Assembly: GCA_027405735.1 (NCBI GenBank)
Contig: JAPEHQ010000001.1
Coordinates: forward strand, 6,324,001-6,388,000
Source of the DNA: Mucor racemosus
Lineage: Eukaryota; Mucoromycota; Mucoromycetes; Mucorales; Mucoraceae
Direction: 5' to 3'
DNA length: 64,000 bases
Shown here piece by piece: positions 24,961 through 37,049 of this stretch (position 1 is its first letter; every line of letters starts with the position of its first letter). The translations under genes and the position numbers were made by a program. The notes beneath the pieces are model-generated. The model saw only the letters and a list, made by a program, of their open reading frames with translations. It did no database searches and was not told the DNA's origin.

Positions 24961-26425
24961 GTAGTTTCTTCGTGTACTACAGCAAGTCAAAATAGGTTGT
25001 GAAGGACAGAACAAACAAAATAAATTGTAATTTTTTTATTGATTATTTAGTAAGAATAATTACACAAATATCATAGAGTGTGATTGTTTAGCTTCTACAT
25101 AGAAAAAATCTAAAAATCAATTTTTATTATATATACTATACTGTGTTAGTAGATATTGTTTTATTGTGGAGATAGGACGAGATCTAGTATTTTCAGCAAA
25201 GTAACAACAAATAGAGTATTATTAATTGTAACATAAAGAAGGCTGATTTATCGAAAGGTAAATCGTATAAAATTAATCAAATGAAAAAGTACCGTTTTAT
25301 TATGAGCTTCTAGAGGGGGTTTATATACTAATTGAATGAGTGTATTAAATGTGAGTGATAATATAATTAGAATGAGCATTTGGATATTGTGTTGATATAT
25401 TGGAATCATGCTTTTATGATTCAATAGTAGCATGATGATAGACGCATGGAATATGACCTTGCTTGACTTGCATGTTGAACATCATGGTTTGACAGATGTT
25501 CTAAATTGGTAATTCGGTAATTCCTAATTCTGATAGATCAAAGGCATACATAATGGAATATTTTTAGTCATTTTTCAGAGAGACTTGAAAAGAGCTCAAC
25601 GAATAATATTGTTAATCATATTTGGATTCCTATCAGTTCCGACTTCCGTCATTATTAGTTAGAAATCAGTTTGTTGTTACCAGCTTTAATTTATCCTTAA
25701 TAACGGATTTCAGGGTCATTATTGCTGCATGAACAGTACGATTGAAGAAGGCAAATCACTCTTCGCTCAAGAAACAATTTATGTTGTATATCACCAAGTA
25801 CCACATGCTATCACCTTCTACAGTATCAATACATCTTATAATAATCTATTGACTACGACATGCATTGATGTGCAAAGTCTTCTTGATATCGGCCATAAGA
25901 AACTCCTAGCGTACTACTAAGTTTATCCAGTAATTACCAAGAACGCTTGGACCTCAATTATGACACCATATTATTTTATCCCAGTGGTCAATCAATCAAG
26001 TAGCTATCAAATCAAGATCCAAGCACATTTAGTGCAGAATTGAAGCAAGACAACTCACAAGCTCTGCAAGAACGGTTAAATTAAAGTCTGCGGATCAGAG
26101 CTAGAAGTACCTGCCATTGCAACGGGAAATCATTTGGATTCATATTCGTTGAGAAGAACTGATTGGCTTGCTGTCCTTAGTCCAGATGTAAGTAGCAGGT
26201 AATCAACTTGTTGCTTGAACTGGCTGAATTTACAATGACCCATGGATGCTGGTAGTATTGGTGTTGAGCCGGGTTTTGCCAGCTAAATTTACTAGTATGC
26301 ATATCATATGCATTAATGAAAAAGGAAAAAAAAGGGGGGGAGGATCATATTCGATGAAAAGCAAGGTCATCGGAGGTTTTCTTTCAAAATTCATATCCTA
26401 ATACCAAGGGGCTTCCCTTTTGGCG

Positions 26426-26489
26426 GGTTTGAACTCACGAATATGTGTGTCGCCCTCAATTTGTAGCGCATGCGCTACCCGTTAAGCTT
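26426..26489 (-). other. tRNA-like pol III promoter signature in arm A (left)
   Basis: On the minus strand an A-box-like AAGCTTAACGGG (26478-26489) is followed about 50 bases later by a perfect B-box GTTCAAACC (26426-26434). Spacing is that of a tRNA, but acceptor and T stems do not pair, so this is not a working tRNA gene. The same segment recurs in the right arm near 31905-31970 and at 43885-43960, so it travels with the repeat. A tRNA-derived SINE or captured tRNA remnant is likely. Confidence 0.5.
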
Positions 26490-27056
26490 GTCACTCTCCT
26501 TTGGTCTACAATGTTAGTCCCCATATTTGTGGGCATGTATTCTTCATCAGTTTTTTACTATTTTGGGAAATGCAGCAAATTAAGGTGGATTTTTTCTTTT
26601 TGGGAATGATAATGGAGCTTCCCGAAAATTGGTAGTAGACAAGTAGACATCATCTGAAAAAAAAGCCAATTTATGATAGAGAAATAAACAGAACTCAATT
26701 TTAGTACATTAATACTAAGCTGTATAACGCAAAATTTGAATATGGATGAAAGTAAAGCAATGTATGCCAAAATGGGAGTTAGTATAACATGAGCTACAAC
26801 GCACAAAAACTCGAGTGATATTGAACAGATGCAGTTGCATTTGGAAATTCAGTTTTTAAGAGTAGAAACACCTAGAATTATAAATTTCACTGGATAACCA
26901 AAGTATGAATTATTCATCAAACTGAAGACAGACACCAACTTTCCAATCCACCAGTGTTAAATGCAGCAGATATCAATTGTATAATCTTTACCAATGCGAA
27001 ATAGTAATATGATATTATACTGTGTGGATCAATCAGTTTGACAATTATAATCAATG

Positions 27057-27076
27057 GTAATAATAATAATAATAAT
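27057..27076. repeat. Trinucleotide (TAA)n microsatellite inside arm A
   Basis: Six to seven TAA units; the matching runs occur in the right arm at about 31318-31337 and in the third copy at 44541-44560. Confidence 0.6.
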
Positions 27077-27600
27077 GGGATCAAGTTTTTAAAGTAATAA
27101 CAAAAAACTACCTACAGTATACTAGTAAATTGTAACTTGATACACTGTCGTTCAATATGACTGAATATTAATGAATCAGAGAAATAAAACTGGTAAAAAA
27201 ACTGATACTCAATGTAAAATGAGGTCAAGATTGATAAATGGTGCATTCATTGTGTGGTGGAAATCGCGACATTTTGATGAGTAGAAATTACAGGATCAAG
27301 ATGTTGTGTTTGCTTCAGGATTTTCAAAAGGATTTAAAAGCATACATTATCAAACTTACGTAGATCTGAAATACTCACCATATTCTATTATTAGTATCAT
27401 CTTGTTTTTTTATTTAATTGCTGTATTATTAAAAATCAAGCTTTTCATAGCTTACTGTATAACAATGACAGTGGGATATTTCTAAGAAGTTTAGATTGAC
27501 ATTCATCATAAGGCGGACTGATGATACTTTGGATTAAGGATACTGTCGAGCCCAGCTTATACTGTTAAATTTGGCTGGTAAAACTCGGCTCAACACCAAT

Positions 27601-27798
27601 GCTATGTTTGATACTACTACTGTAAATAGAACCAGTTAATTTAATTTATGGAATTTGAATGCAAATACCGAGGAACGATTTGTAAGTGCTTAAGTTGGTT
27701 CTGGTAAAGCATTGAATGAATTGGCTTGGGACACAGACGACAAAAAGGCGGCAATAGATTCCAGTGATGGCCACGTTTATGTTTATGATATTGGAGAT
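27601..27798 (+). pseudogene. Captured dynein intermediate chain fragment, copy 1
   Basis: Translates as a WD-repeat piece of cytoplasmic dynein intermediate chain: FNLWNLNANTEERF, VGSGKALNELAWDTDDKKAA and SSDGHVYVYDIGD, ending at a GT donor (27799). Two in-frame stops (before FNLWNLN and before VGSGK) show it is dead. About 66 codons. It looks like a host exon piece carried inside the repeat. The family match is by recall of the conserved dynein motif. Confidence 0.75.
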
Positions 27799-28856
27799 GT
27801 AAGACTAAACCTTAATGTAGATTACTTCTAGTGCAATAATTATAAATTAAGACTATATTATTATCAAATAAACTACCACATAATATTAACACGTATAAAG
27901 ATTTACAGTAATAAGCTCAAATCAAGTGGATACAGCATCATAAATTTTTGAAAAAGCTCTCAGGTATTATAAAATCTCTTATTTTTAAGACTTACAAAGC
28001 TTATAGTCGGAATATTAATTTTAAAAATTATTCTTGCCCAGATCATCAATTTTGACATTTTTTAATTTTTTTTTCTGATTTTGCAAATCTAGAGTGAATT
28101 ATACTACCAATTATAAAAACAAAAAATATACACATATAAAAAATTCAGCGCTCTCTTTTCTCAATCAAAAATAACAGATTTTTTTATTGCAAAATATTAC
28201 ATGAAAATTCTTTAATCAAAAAACCGTTTTTGGGCCAAAAAGGCTAAATTTCATTACTTAACATTTAATATTAAGCTTTTATAAAATGTGTATTAGTCAT
28301 GGCTACAATTTTCTCTCACAATGTAGTATATTTAAACGTTAATTTTGGTATCAAAAGTTGACTTTTCTGTTTTTTGATCAAAATCATGAGCGTTGATAAG
28401 GATAAAATGAGCCCCAAAAATGTCCGCTACAAAGTCTGAATTTTCAGACCGTACGTGGTTAAATATAAGAAAAATAAAAATAAAAAAATGCTTTTTTATT
28501 TAAAACTTAGATATACCATAACATAAGAGACTTAGCCGTTCAATCTTGGTATGCTCAATTACGGCGTCGCTCTACGGGCTTGCTTTTGTAACTTTTTATT
28601 GAATGTATGATATGACAGGCGGTTTTTCTGGTAGAAAAATGTATGTTTTTATAGTAACAGATATTACCTATTTTGTTTATTTTCTGGTTCATGCGCTGTA
28701 ATACTGCTTTCACATTGGCTGAAATGAGCAACTTAGCAGGGTTTTAATTGTGTTAAATAACGTAAAGCCTTGAATCCTTTTCTACGTGCGTTGTTTCTCT
28801 CGTTTTGTTTTCATATTCCAAGGAGATATTTACCGTTTGATAAGGCATATTAGACT

Positions 28857-29538
28857 ATCAAGCTTGTATTCTTTTCTTTTATCTGAATACGCATGATTTG
28901 TTAAAATATGTTTAGGTTAAATAAAAACTAGAAGTTTAATCAAGTAAAGAGATATCTGTCGGTTTTCGAGGATATTAAACAGCCAATTTTGAAGCCAATT
29001 CCATTTCTAACTCACATTGAAATGTAATTCTTATAAATAGTCTTTTAAACCAAGACCTAGATGCTCTGGGTTCTTTCTTTTACCATTAGTTTTTCTAGTA
29101 ATAAAGCCTACGTTCTCCATGATAAATGTTACTAGTCTTTATTATTATTCTTTCTATAAATAAGATTGTATGTATCCATAAACTCTCAATATCGTTTATT
29201 GGAATGAAATTAATAGGGTTTATATACTATTTGATTTGGGGAATTAATGATGTGATAAGGTAGTTTAGATTTTATTTAATAGTAACGTGTTATATTGGTA
29301 TATCATGTTGGAATATCGCACTGGCGTATTATGCTTTTGTACCATGCTTCTATACCATGCTTCTATACCATGCTTCTATACCATGCTTCTATACCATGCT
29401 TCTATACCATGCTTCTATACCATGCTTTTAGGAGCATCGTATAGTTAATATTTAATTAAGGAACTTCCGGTTCCGAATCTGTTATTGTTTACTTTTTTGG
29501 ATTTGACATGATCCGGTTTAAGAATGATACATCAGTGT
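28857..29538. repeat. Loop segment E of the foldback element
   Basis: Single-copy between the two arms here. Related E sequence occurs at about 46707-47095 and 50335-50729 in the second palindrome (both in the opposite orientation to this one). No coding capacity. It holds a 13-bp minisatellite at 29341-29418. Confidence 0.65.
29341..29418. repeat. 13-bp minisatellite, six perfect units
   Basis: Unit ACCATGCTTCTAT repeated six times without change, flanked by one variant unit on each side. The equivalent place at about 46805-46850 has one unit and at about 50435-50480 has two, so unit number differs among E copies. Confidence 0.85.
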
Positions 29539-30595
29539 AGTCTGATATGCCTTATCAAACGGTAAATATCTCCTTGGAATATGAAAACAAAACGAGAGAA
29601 ACAACGCACGTAGAAAAGGATTCAAGGCTTTACGTTATTTAACACAATTAAAACCCTGCTAAGTTGCTCATTTCAGCCAATGTGAAAGCAGTATTACAGC
29701 GCATGAACCAGAAAATAAACAAAATAGGTAATATCTGTTACTATAAAAACATACATTTTTCTACCAGAAAAACCGCCTGTCATATCATACATTCAATAAA
29801 AAGTTACAAAAGCAAGCCCGTAGAGCGACGCCGTAATTGAGCATACCAAGATTGAACGGCTAAGTCTCTTATGTTATGGTATATCTAAGTTTTAAATAAA
29901 AAAGCATTTTTTTATTTTTATTTTTCTTATATTTAACCACGTACGGTCTGAAAATTCAGACTTTGTAGCGGACATTTTTGGGGCTCATTTTATCCTTATC
30001 AACGCTCATGATTTTGATCAAAAAACAGAAAAGTCAACTTTTGATACCAAAATTAACGTTTAAATATACTACATTGTGAGAGAAAATTGTAGCCATGACT
30101 AATACACATTTTATAAAAGCTTAATATTAAATGTTAAGTAATGAAATTTAGCCTTTTTGGCCCAAAAACGGTTTTTTGATTAAAGAATTTTCATGTAATA
30201 TTTTGCAATAAAAAAATCTGTTATTTTTGATTGAGAAAAGAGAGCGCTGAATTTTTTATATGTGTATATTTTTTGTTTTATAATTGGTAGTATAATTCAC
30301 TCTAGATTTGCAAAATCAGAAAAAAAAATTAAAAAATGTCAAAATTGATGATCTGGGCAAGAATAATTTTTAAAATTAATATTCCGACTATAAGCTTTGT
30401 AAGTCTTAAAAATAAGAGATTTTATAATACCTGAGAGCTTTTTCAAAAATTTATGATGCTGTATCCACTTGATTTGAGCTTATTACTGTAAATCTTTATA
30501 CGTGTTAATATTATGTGGTAGTTTATTTGATAATAATATAGTCTTAATTTATAATTATTGCACTAGAAGTAATCTACATTAAGGTTTAGTCTTAC

Positions 30596-30794
30596 ATCTC
30601 CAATATCATAAACATAAACGTGGCCATCACTGGAATCTATTGCCGCCTTTTTGTCGTCTGTGTCCCAAGCCAATTCATTCAATGCTTTACCAGAACCAAC
30701 TTAAGCACTTACAAATCGTTCCTCGGTATTTGCATTCAAATTCCATAAATTAAATTAACTGGTTCTATTTACAGTAGTAGTATCAAACATAGCA
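30596..30794 (-). pseudogene. Captured dynein intermediate chain fragment, copy 2
   Basis: Mirror image of copy 1 in the right arm, with the same two in-frame stops and the same splice-donor-like end at 30595. Encodes the same WD-repeat motif (HVYVYDIGD). Confidence 0.75.
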
Positions 30795-32612
30795 TTGGTG
30801 TTGAGCCGAGTTTTACCAGCCAAATTTAACAGTATAAGCTGGGCTCGACAGTATCCTTAATCCAAAGTATCATCAGTCCGCCTTATGATGAATGTCAATC
30901 TAAACTTCTTAGAAATATCCCACTGTCATTGTTATACAGTAAGCTATGAAAAGCTTGATTTTTAATAATACAGCAATTAAATAAAAAAACAAGATGATAC
31001 TAATAATAGAATATGGTGAGTATTTCAGATCTACGTAAGTTTGATAATGTATGCTTTTAAATCCTTTTGAAAATCCTGAAGCAAACACAACATCTTGATC
31101 CTGTAATTTCTACTCATCAAAATGTCGCGATTTCCACCACACAATGAATGCACCATTTATCAATCTTGACCTCATTTTACATTGAGTATCAGTTTTTTTA
31201 CCAGTTTTATTTCTCTGATTCATTAATATTCAGTCATATTGAACGACAGTGTATCAAGTTACAATTTACTAGTATACTGTAGGTAGTTTTTTGTTATTAC
31301 TTTAAAAACTTGATCCCATTATTATTATTATTATTACCATTGATTATAATTGTCAAACTGATTGATCCACACAGTATAATATCATATTACTATTTCGCAT
31401 TGGTAAAGATTATACAATTGATATCTGCTGCATTTAACACTGGTGGATTGGAAAGTTGGTGTCTGTCTTCAGTTTGATGAATAATTCATACTTTGGTTAT
31501 CCAGTGAAATTTATAATTCTAGGTGTTTCTACTCTTAAAAACTGAATTTCCAAATGCAACTGCATCTGTTCAATATCACTCGAGTTTTTGTGCGTTGTAG
31601 CTCATGTTATACTAACTCCCATTTTGGCATACATTGCTTTACTTTCATCCATATTCAAATTTTGCGTTATACAGCTTAGTATTAATGTACTAAAATTGAG
31701 TTCTGTTTATTTCTCTATCATAAATTGGCTTTTTTTTCAGATGATGTCTACTTGTCTACTACCAATTTTCGGGAAGCTCCATTATCATTCCCAAAAAGAA
31801 AAAATCCACCTTAATTTGCTGCATTTCCCAAAATAGTAAAAAACTGATGAAGAATACATGCCCACAAATATGGGGACTAACATTGTAGACCAAAGGAGAG
31901 TGACAAGCTTAACGGGTAGCGCATGCGCTACAAATTGAGGGCGACACACATATTCGTGAGTTCAAACCCGCCAAAAGGGAAGCCCCTTGGTATTAGGATA
32001 TGAATTTTGAAAGAAAACCTCCGATGACCTTGCTTTTCATCGAATATGATCCTCCCCCCCTTTTTTTTCCTTTTTCATTAATGCATATGATATGCATACT
32101 AGTAAATTTAGCTGGCAAAACCCGGCTCAACACCAATACTACCAGCATCCATGGGTCATTGTAAATTCAGCCAGTTCAAGCAACAAGTTGATTACCTGCT
32201 ACTTACATCTGGACTAAGGACAGCAAGCCAATCAGTTCTTCTCAACGAATATAAATCCAAATGATCTCCCGTTGCAATGGCAGGCACTTCTAGCTCTGAT
32301 CTGCAGAATTTAATTTAACCGTTCTTGCAGAGCTTGTGAGTTGTCTTGCTTCAATGCTGCGCTAAATGTGCTTGGATTTTTATTTGATGGCTACTTGATT
32401 GATTGACCACTGGGATAAATAATATGGTATCATAATTGAGGTCCAAGTGTTCTTGGTAATTACTGGATAAACTTAGTAGTACGCTAGGAGTTTCTTATGG
32501 CCGATATCAAGAAGACTTTGCACATCAATGCATGTCGTAGTCAACAATAGATTATAAGATGTATTGATACTGTAGAAGAAGATGATAAAGGGTGGTACTT
32601 GGCGGCATACAA

Positions 32613-33430
32613 AATAGTATATGATTCATATTTTTGCCAATGGCCACTCTTCCAAAAAAAGCCAAACAATCTCCGGAAGCGGCCATCTAATGATATTTCC
32701 ATGCTTTAAATTTTTAGAAAAAAGTTACCGGACAGCCCGGACGCGGTTGTTTAAATATTCCAAGCAGCTATAAGATGCAGGTATCGAAATTTCATACAAA
32801 AATTAAGGTTCAACTGTATTGCTATTAATTATTCAAAGGCTTATTTTAAGTAAAGCATAAATACAACCTACGACATTGTTAACCTAATAACTGGTTTAAC
32901 TTGAAAAGTGTTGTATTCCACCTACTAGTATCATACATTATCACCTTCTACAGTATCAATACATCTTACAATCTATTGACTACGACATGTATTGAGGTGC
33001 AAGTCTTGATATCGGATATAAGAAACCCTAGCGTAGTACCAAGTTTAATCCAGTAATTACCAAGAACGCTTGGACCTCAATTATGACACCACATTATTTC
33101 ATTCCAGCAGTTAACCAATCAAGTAGCTATCAAATCAACATCCAAGCATATTTAGCGCAGCATTGAAACAAGACAACTCACAAGCTCTGGAAAAACGGTT
33201 AAATTATGATTGATCCATTTCAATCCATAGATTACTATCAAACAGATCCAATGGTTCAATAGTGCCTTAAATTACATCTCAAAATCTCAATGTCAAATCA
33301 ATATAAAAGGCCATACTTTTACATCTAAATAAACGATATCTTGTTTTTATTATACAGTTGAAGAACTGATTAATTACTCATTCTTTTATAATTGTATTCT
33401 TTTTTAAGTACTATTTATCAATCCTGAAAA
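32613..33430 (-). repeat. Segment C with a pogo-like terminus
   Basis: Also found at about 42440-43258 (inverted) and in part at 48940-49640. On the minus strand it has TA followed by CAGTTGAACCTTAATTTTTG (end at 32816), a form seen at the ends of fungal pogo/Fot1-type transposons. It also contains CCGGGCTGTCCGG and CGCTTCCGGAG. The second terminus was not found, so the element is truncated or chimaeric. Confidence 0.45.
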
Positions 33431-34640
33431 TATACGACACCATGGCTTAATTTCTGTATTCACAGGATAGGTCTAATTGATTGTTACTGTGTATTTTTTG
33501 TTTTAGCGAAAAATATTGATTTTTTGTCGAGTAAATTAAAATAATAGCTCTTATCATAACTTAAAGCCTTTCATAACGGGGTTCCGAAATTTATTTGTTG
33601 AAATGAGCGAAAAATGATTCAAAAAAAAACAAAATTGTTTAATGGCTCAAGAGCTGCAAAGTAAGTTGACCTAGAGTACTAAATAGCTTTTGTACAGTTT
33701 TAAATTCTGCATACATCTAAATAAAAATCAGAAAGACATCCCACAATAAATTTTGCGTAAAATGCAATTGACATTTTGGAGGTTTTTTGATGATGCACAT
33801 CAATTTTTATAAGTATATTCCAAATATAACTAATGGAGAGGATGTGTAAAATTATTATCTATTGATCGAGCTATTGCTGAACCTTCTAGCTGCATTTTTC
33901 GTAGAGAAATCAAGATTTTTGTCTACATTTTTTTCAGATTCAGAATTTAGGATGAGGGTATACACGGGAAAAATGGAAGCTAGAAATGAAAGTATCTTTT
34001 TGTACGCATTTTTAAGGATATCTCCACGAAAAATTAATATTTTGAAAAAACTAAATTGAATCAGAGAGAGTTCAACGAGCTTAATGACATAAATGTAAAA
34101 AAAATGTTGCTCGATTTAATCAATATCTTGAAACATACTACAGGAATGCTAAAAAAAAACAAAAAAAAAAATAAAGGTGCTCAGAATTTTTTCATACTAA
34201 AACATGTTATAAAGCACATTAAAACAAGTAAGTTTTATTATTAAAAAGTGTTAGTATAGCTTAATTATTTCTAGAGATATGAAGCTTCAAAGTTTTCAAT
34301 CCTTTAGCAGTGAAATACGCGTAAAAAATCTGAAACATTAGCACTGAAAAATTAATATCAACTGCAAAAAATAGGATATTTCCGGATACTTGTTTTTGGA
34401 TTAAAGGTGGAAATCTCAGGTACATTGGCATATAATTTTTTTTTGTTGTTATTTAGTGAAAAAAAAAGTTGAGCAGGGATGAAAAGTGAGACCAAATTTT
34501 TAGAGAAAAAGCAGTAGATTTTACGTGTTTTTGAGTCTTTCATGAGATATATCATGAATCCAGGAATAACTAGCGTAATGCGACTAATTTATATCTATTT
34601 TGTAGTCTCTGAGGTATATCCTGGAAAGCATTTTTTATGG
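33430..34640 (+). repeat. Repeat B, copy 2
   Basis: Aligns block by block with copy 1 (23650-24960) and nearly exactly, inverted, with copy 3 up to base 34541. Small open frames inside (for example 33862-34059) are the same in copy 3 only because the DNA is the same; copy 1 does not keep them open. Confidence 0.7.
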
Positions 34641-35573
34641 TGTTAAGATGGATCTGAATTACCAACATATTTGAATATTACATATTTATTTTACGTTTTG
34701 ACAGCAACACTAAAGTTAGAATTAAACCGGATTCTTCTCTTTTTGATAGCAATTGAAAAACTGATAAATTGCCTCAATTCTATTTGGCCCATAATATTGA
34801 ATATAATGTATCTGTATATTGTATTATAATCAAATGTAATTGTCCTCTCGTCAGATATAATACATACATTTTATTATACAAAGGTGAAATCAAAAATTAC
34901 ACAAATTTGGTTTTTTTGGGGCTTCCCCCCTTCGCTAAGGAAAGAGCGATTATATTAAGCTTGACCGTTTGTATGTTTTCCTTTTTAAAAAGTTGCTGAA
35001 TATGCCCATAAACTTATATTTTCATAAATATGTTCAAGCATTAAAATTGTATGGAGCAGCTGCTGAGGTTTTTTTTTTTTTTTGATTTTGGCAAGATGTA
35101 TCTGAAAAGTGTTGACTTTGAGACAAACTATCGAAAATCATAAAATCAAAGTTAATACAGTACTTGATTGTTTGTCATACAACAAAAGATCACTATTGCA
35201 TATTATTAAATCTGCAGTTGGGGGAAATGAAATTAACATAGGCATGTATTCAGAACACCAGATAATGTATACACATTTTTTTTAATGGCTTATATATTTT
35301 AAAAGTAAAGAAAAGAATCCTTTGGGCCTTTCAAATCTTTGTATGGTAGAAATAAAAATCAAATCATCGATAAGATTAGCTTTGTTATTATTTTGAAACA
35401 AACATATAATAAAGTATTAGTAATTAAAAGGGAGACATTAGGTGACTATTGTATCAAAAAAAAATACAAGTGAAAGGAACTGGACGGATTTTTTTTTTTT
35501 TAATAAAATAGAGAATAAAAGAATAGCATAGTAGTAATAATAGTAGTAATAATAATTAAGCATAAAGTTACAT
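34641..35573. other. Intergenic, no gene seen
   Basis: About 930 bases between repeat B and the seven-helix gene. AT-rich with T runs (35070-35085) and an A run (35455-35465). Nothing coding could be supported. Confidence 0.35.
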
Positions 35574-37049
35574 TTACTTTGTTGTAAGCGATTTTTGACT
35601 ACTTTGTGATTCATGTAAAGACGATGTACAAAATGCACTTTCTGAAGATGCTCCATCATCGCATTTATCAACAGTTGTGATTTTAGAATCATTACGAGGC
35701 GTTAATTTTGTTGGCATACTATGTTCTGTGTAACCATAGAGTTTACTGATCGGCGAATTGGTATCTATTCGAGTAATTTGTTCTTCATCATCATCGAGTT
35801 TTTTTAGCTTTTGATGGAAGGAATGATCGTGTTGCATAGAATGATTTGGATTAGTGTTGTTTTGGTTTGCAGAATAATCTAATTGACTGATATCTTTGAC
35901 TCTTCTCGTTGTTGTTTGGGATGTTACCCAATGAATTGTAATGACATTAATAGTAACGTCCACTACAGGTAATATGATTAGATCAAGGAAGGGTGTGAAT
36001 AAAGTAAAACTGTTACCTGTGCAGCACGTTAAGCAGACAAGACCTCTTTCTCTACCATTTAGCATTTGTAAGGAGAAAATATTGGCAAATGAAACTACAA
36101 GACACACGATAGAAGCTACTAATGTTCGAAGTGCAACTTCATGTAATCTCGATTGTTTTCGATCGTTTGCATTGTTGGATTTTCCTAATTTTAAAAGAGG
36201 TCGAACAAAAAATATAGTCATATATAAATTGATAGCCTAAATATGTACAAAAATTAATATCTTTGATATGCATGTATTTAATAATATTAAACTTTACAAA
36301 ATCGTAAGCCTATTTGAATATAAATGTTAGGAAGGGGGTGATTGTTGACAATAAATATGTAGACTTACTATAAGCGGGATTGCAGCAACGGATTGAAGAC
36401 CGATAATGCATACACCCGAGGCTTCTAAATCTGCGGTATGGAAAATAAGCTATGCATAAAATAATTAGTCATCCATGATTCGTAATCTAGATATAAATAT
36501 ATATATTATAATACCATCAAGGTCAAAATAGCAACATATGGCACCATTAATAGTACATGTAATTTATACGATAGTGTTTTCCATCGGCTTTGTCTAGTAG
36601 ATGTAACAATGTAGACTTTTTCAATGAGCCTAAGTGTCATTGTTAATGCTATTTGCATTGAAACTAATTTAAAATCGTATTACCAAGCATAGAGAACAAT
36701 CTTTGTTCCAGAATAAAATACATCGCAAATCATGATAGATAATAAGCATGAAGTAAAATTAGCTTTATTTAAAAGAATATTAGATAATGTTTGATGATTA
36801 TTTTATGGATGTTTTACCATTATTTGTCGTAACAAGTATCATACTGATAGTAGTAAATGCCCACGAAAGTACATATAATGCCAATACGAGCCATCTTGAA
36901 TACGTTAAATATCTAAACTGTACATTAAAAGTTTTGATACCAAACAATATCGACAGCGCAGTAATTGATAATAAAGATACTAATTTAGCTGCTAATTCTG
37001 AACCGTCTGGTTGAGGTGTTTTAATGAAATCTGGTGAAGTTGTACTCAT
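35574..37049 (-). CDS. Seven-helix membrane protein, fungal receptor-like family
   Basis: Six exons on the minus strand: 36818-37049, 36684-36762, 36515-36629, 36369-36449, a 12-nt exon 36298-36309, and 35574-36236; 393 residues. Without the 12-nt exon the last intron would be 132 nt, whereas with it the introns are 59 and 61 nt, like their neighbours, and the helix reads AAIPLIAYDFAINLYMTIFF. About seven hydrophobic segments lie in residues 20-290 (LVSLLSITALSILFGI; WLVLALYVLSWAFTTISMIL; HVLLMVPYVAILTLM; LVASIVCLVVSFANIFSL; FLDLIILPVVDVTINVIT). The last 120 residues are a hydrophilic, Ser-rich cytosolic tail. The shape suits a G-protein-coupled or similar sensor; ligand and partners are not visible. 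Lies between the two inverted repeat copies. Confidence 0.75.

Larger units (their letters stand above)
25784..32612. mobile_element. 6.8-kb foldback element (arms about 3.07 kb, loop about 0.68 kb)
   Basis: Bases 25784-28856 are repeated in reverse complement at 29539-32612, so position x pairs with about 58395 minus x throughout. Outer ends both read TTGTAT..C.CCAAGTACCA. The arms are nearly the same but carry scattered substitutions and small indels. Each arm contains a tRNA-like promoter segment, an (AAT)n run, a broken dynein intermediate chain fragment and long AT-rich spacer. The loop carries a 13-bp minisatellite. No transposase was found. Long inverted arms with a repeat-bearing loop recall foldback/Galileo-type elements; that class assignment is inference. 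Confidence 0.75.
29539..34541 (-). repeat. Left copy of a roughly 5-kb inverted repeat (arm A plus segments C and B)
   Basis: Matches 41330-46700 in reverse complement; for the B/C part position x pairs with 75871 minus x with almost no change. Identity stops sharply near 34541/41330, inside repeat B, beyond which the two sides are only distant relatives. The two copies flank 34.6-41.3 kb, which carries the seven-helix protein gene and the phosphate transporter. Confidence 0.8.

Noticed and set aside
26426..26489. Functional tRNA gene
   Set aside because: A and B boxes are present, but acceptor and T stems do not pair.
26558..26806. 82-codon open frame repeated identically at 31588-31836
   Set aside because: It is the same only because both lie in mirror arms; the third arm copy at 44.1 kb is shortened and changed at the amino-acid level, and composition is not protein-like.
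29341..29418. CRISPR-like tandem repeat
   Set aside because: Units are contiguous 13-mers without spacers, in a eukaryotic genome; it is a minisatellite.
25784..32612. Palindrome as an assembly or chimaeric-read artefact
   Set aside because: The arms carry different substitutions and indels, and the right arm shares changes with a third copy at 43.5 kb, so they are separate sequences. Reads spanning the centre would still be needed for proof.
33862..34244. Two short open frames conserved with 41627-42009
   Set aside because: Conservation follows DNA identity of the inverted repeat; repeat B copy 1 does not keep the frames open.
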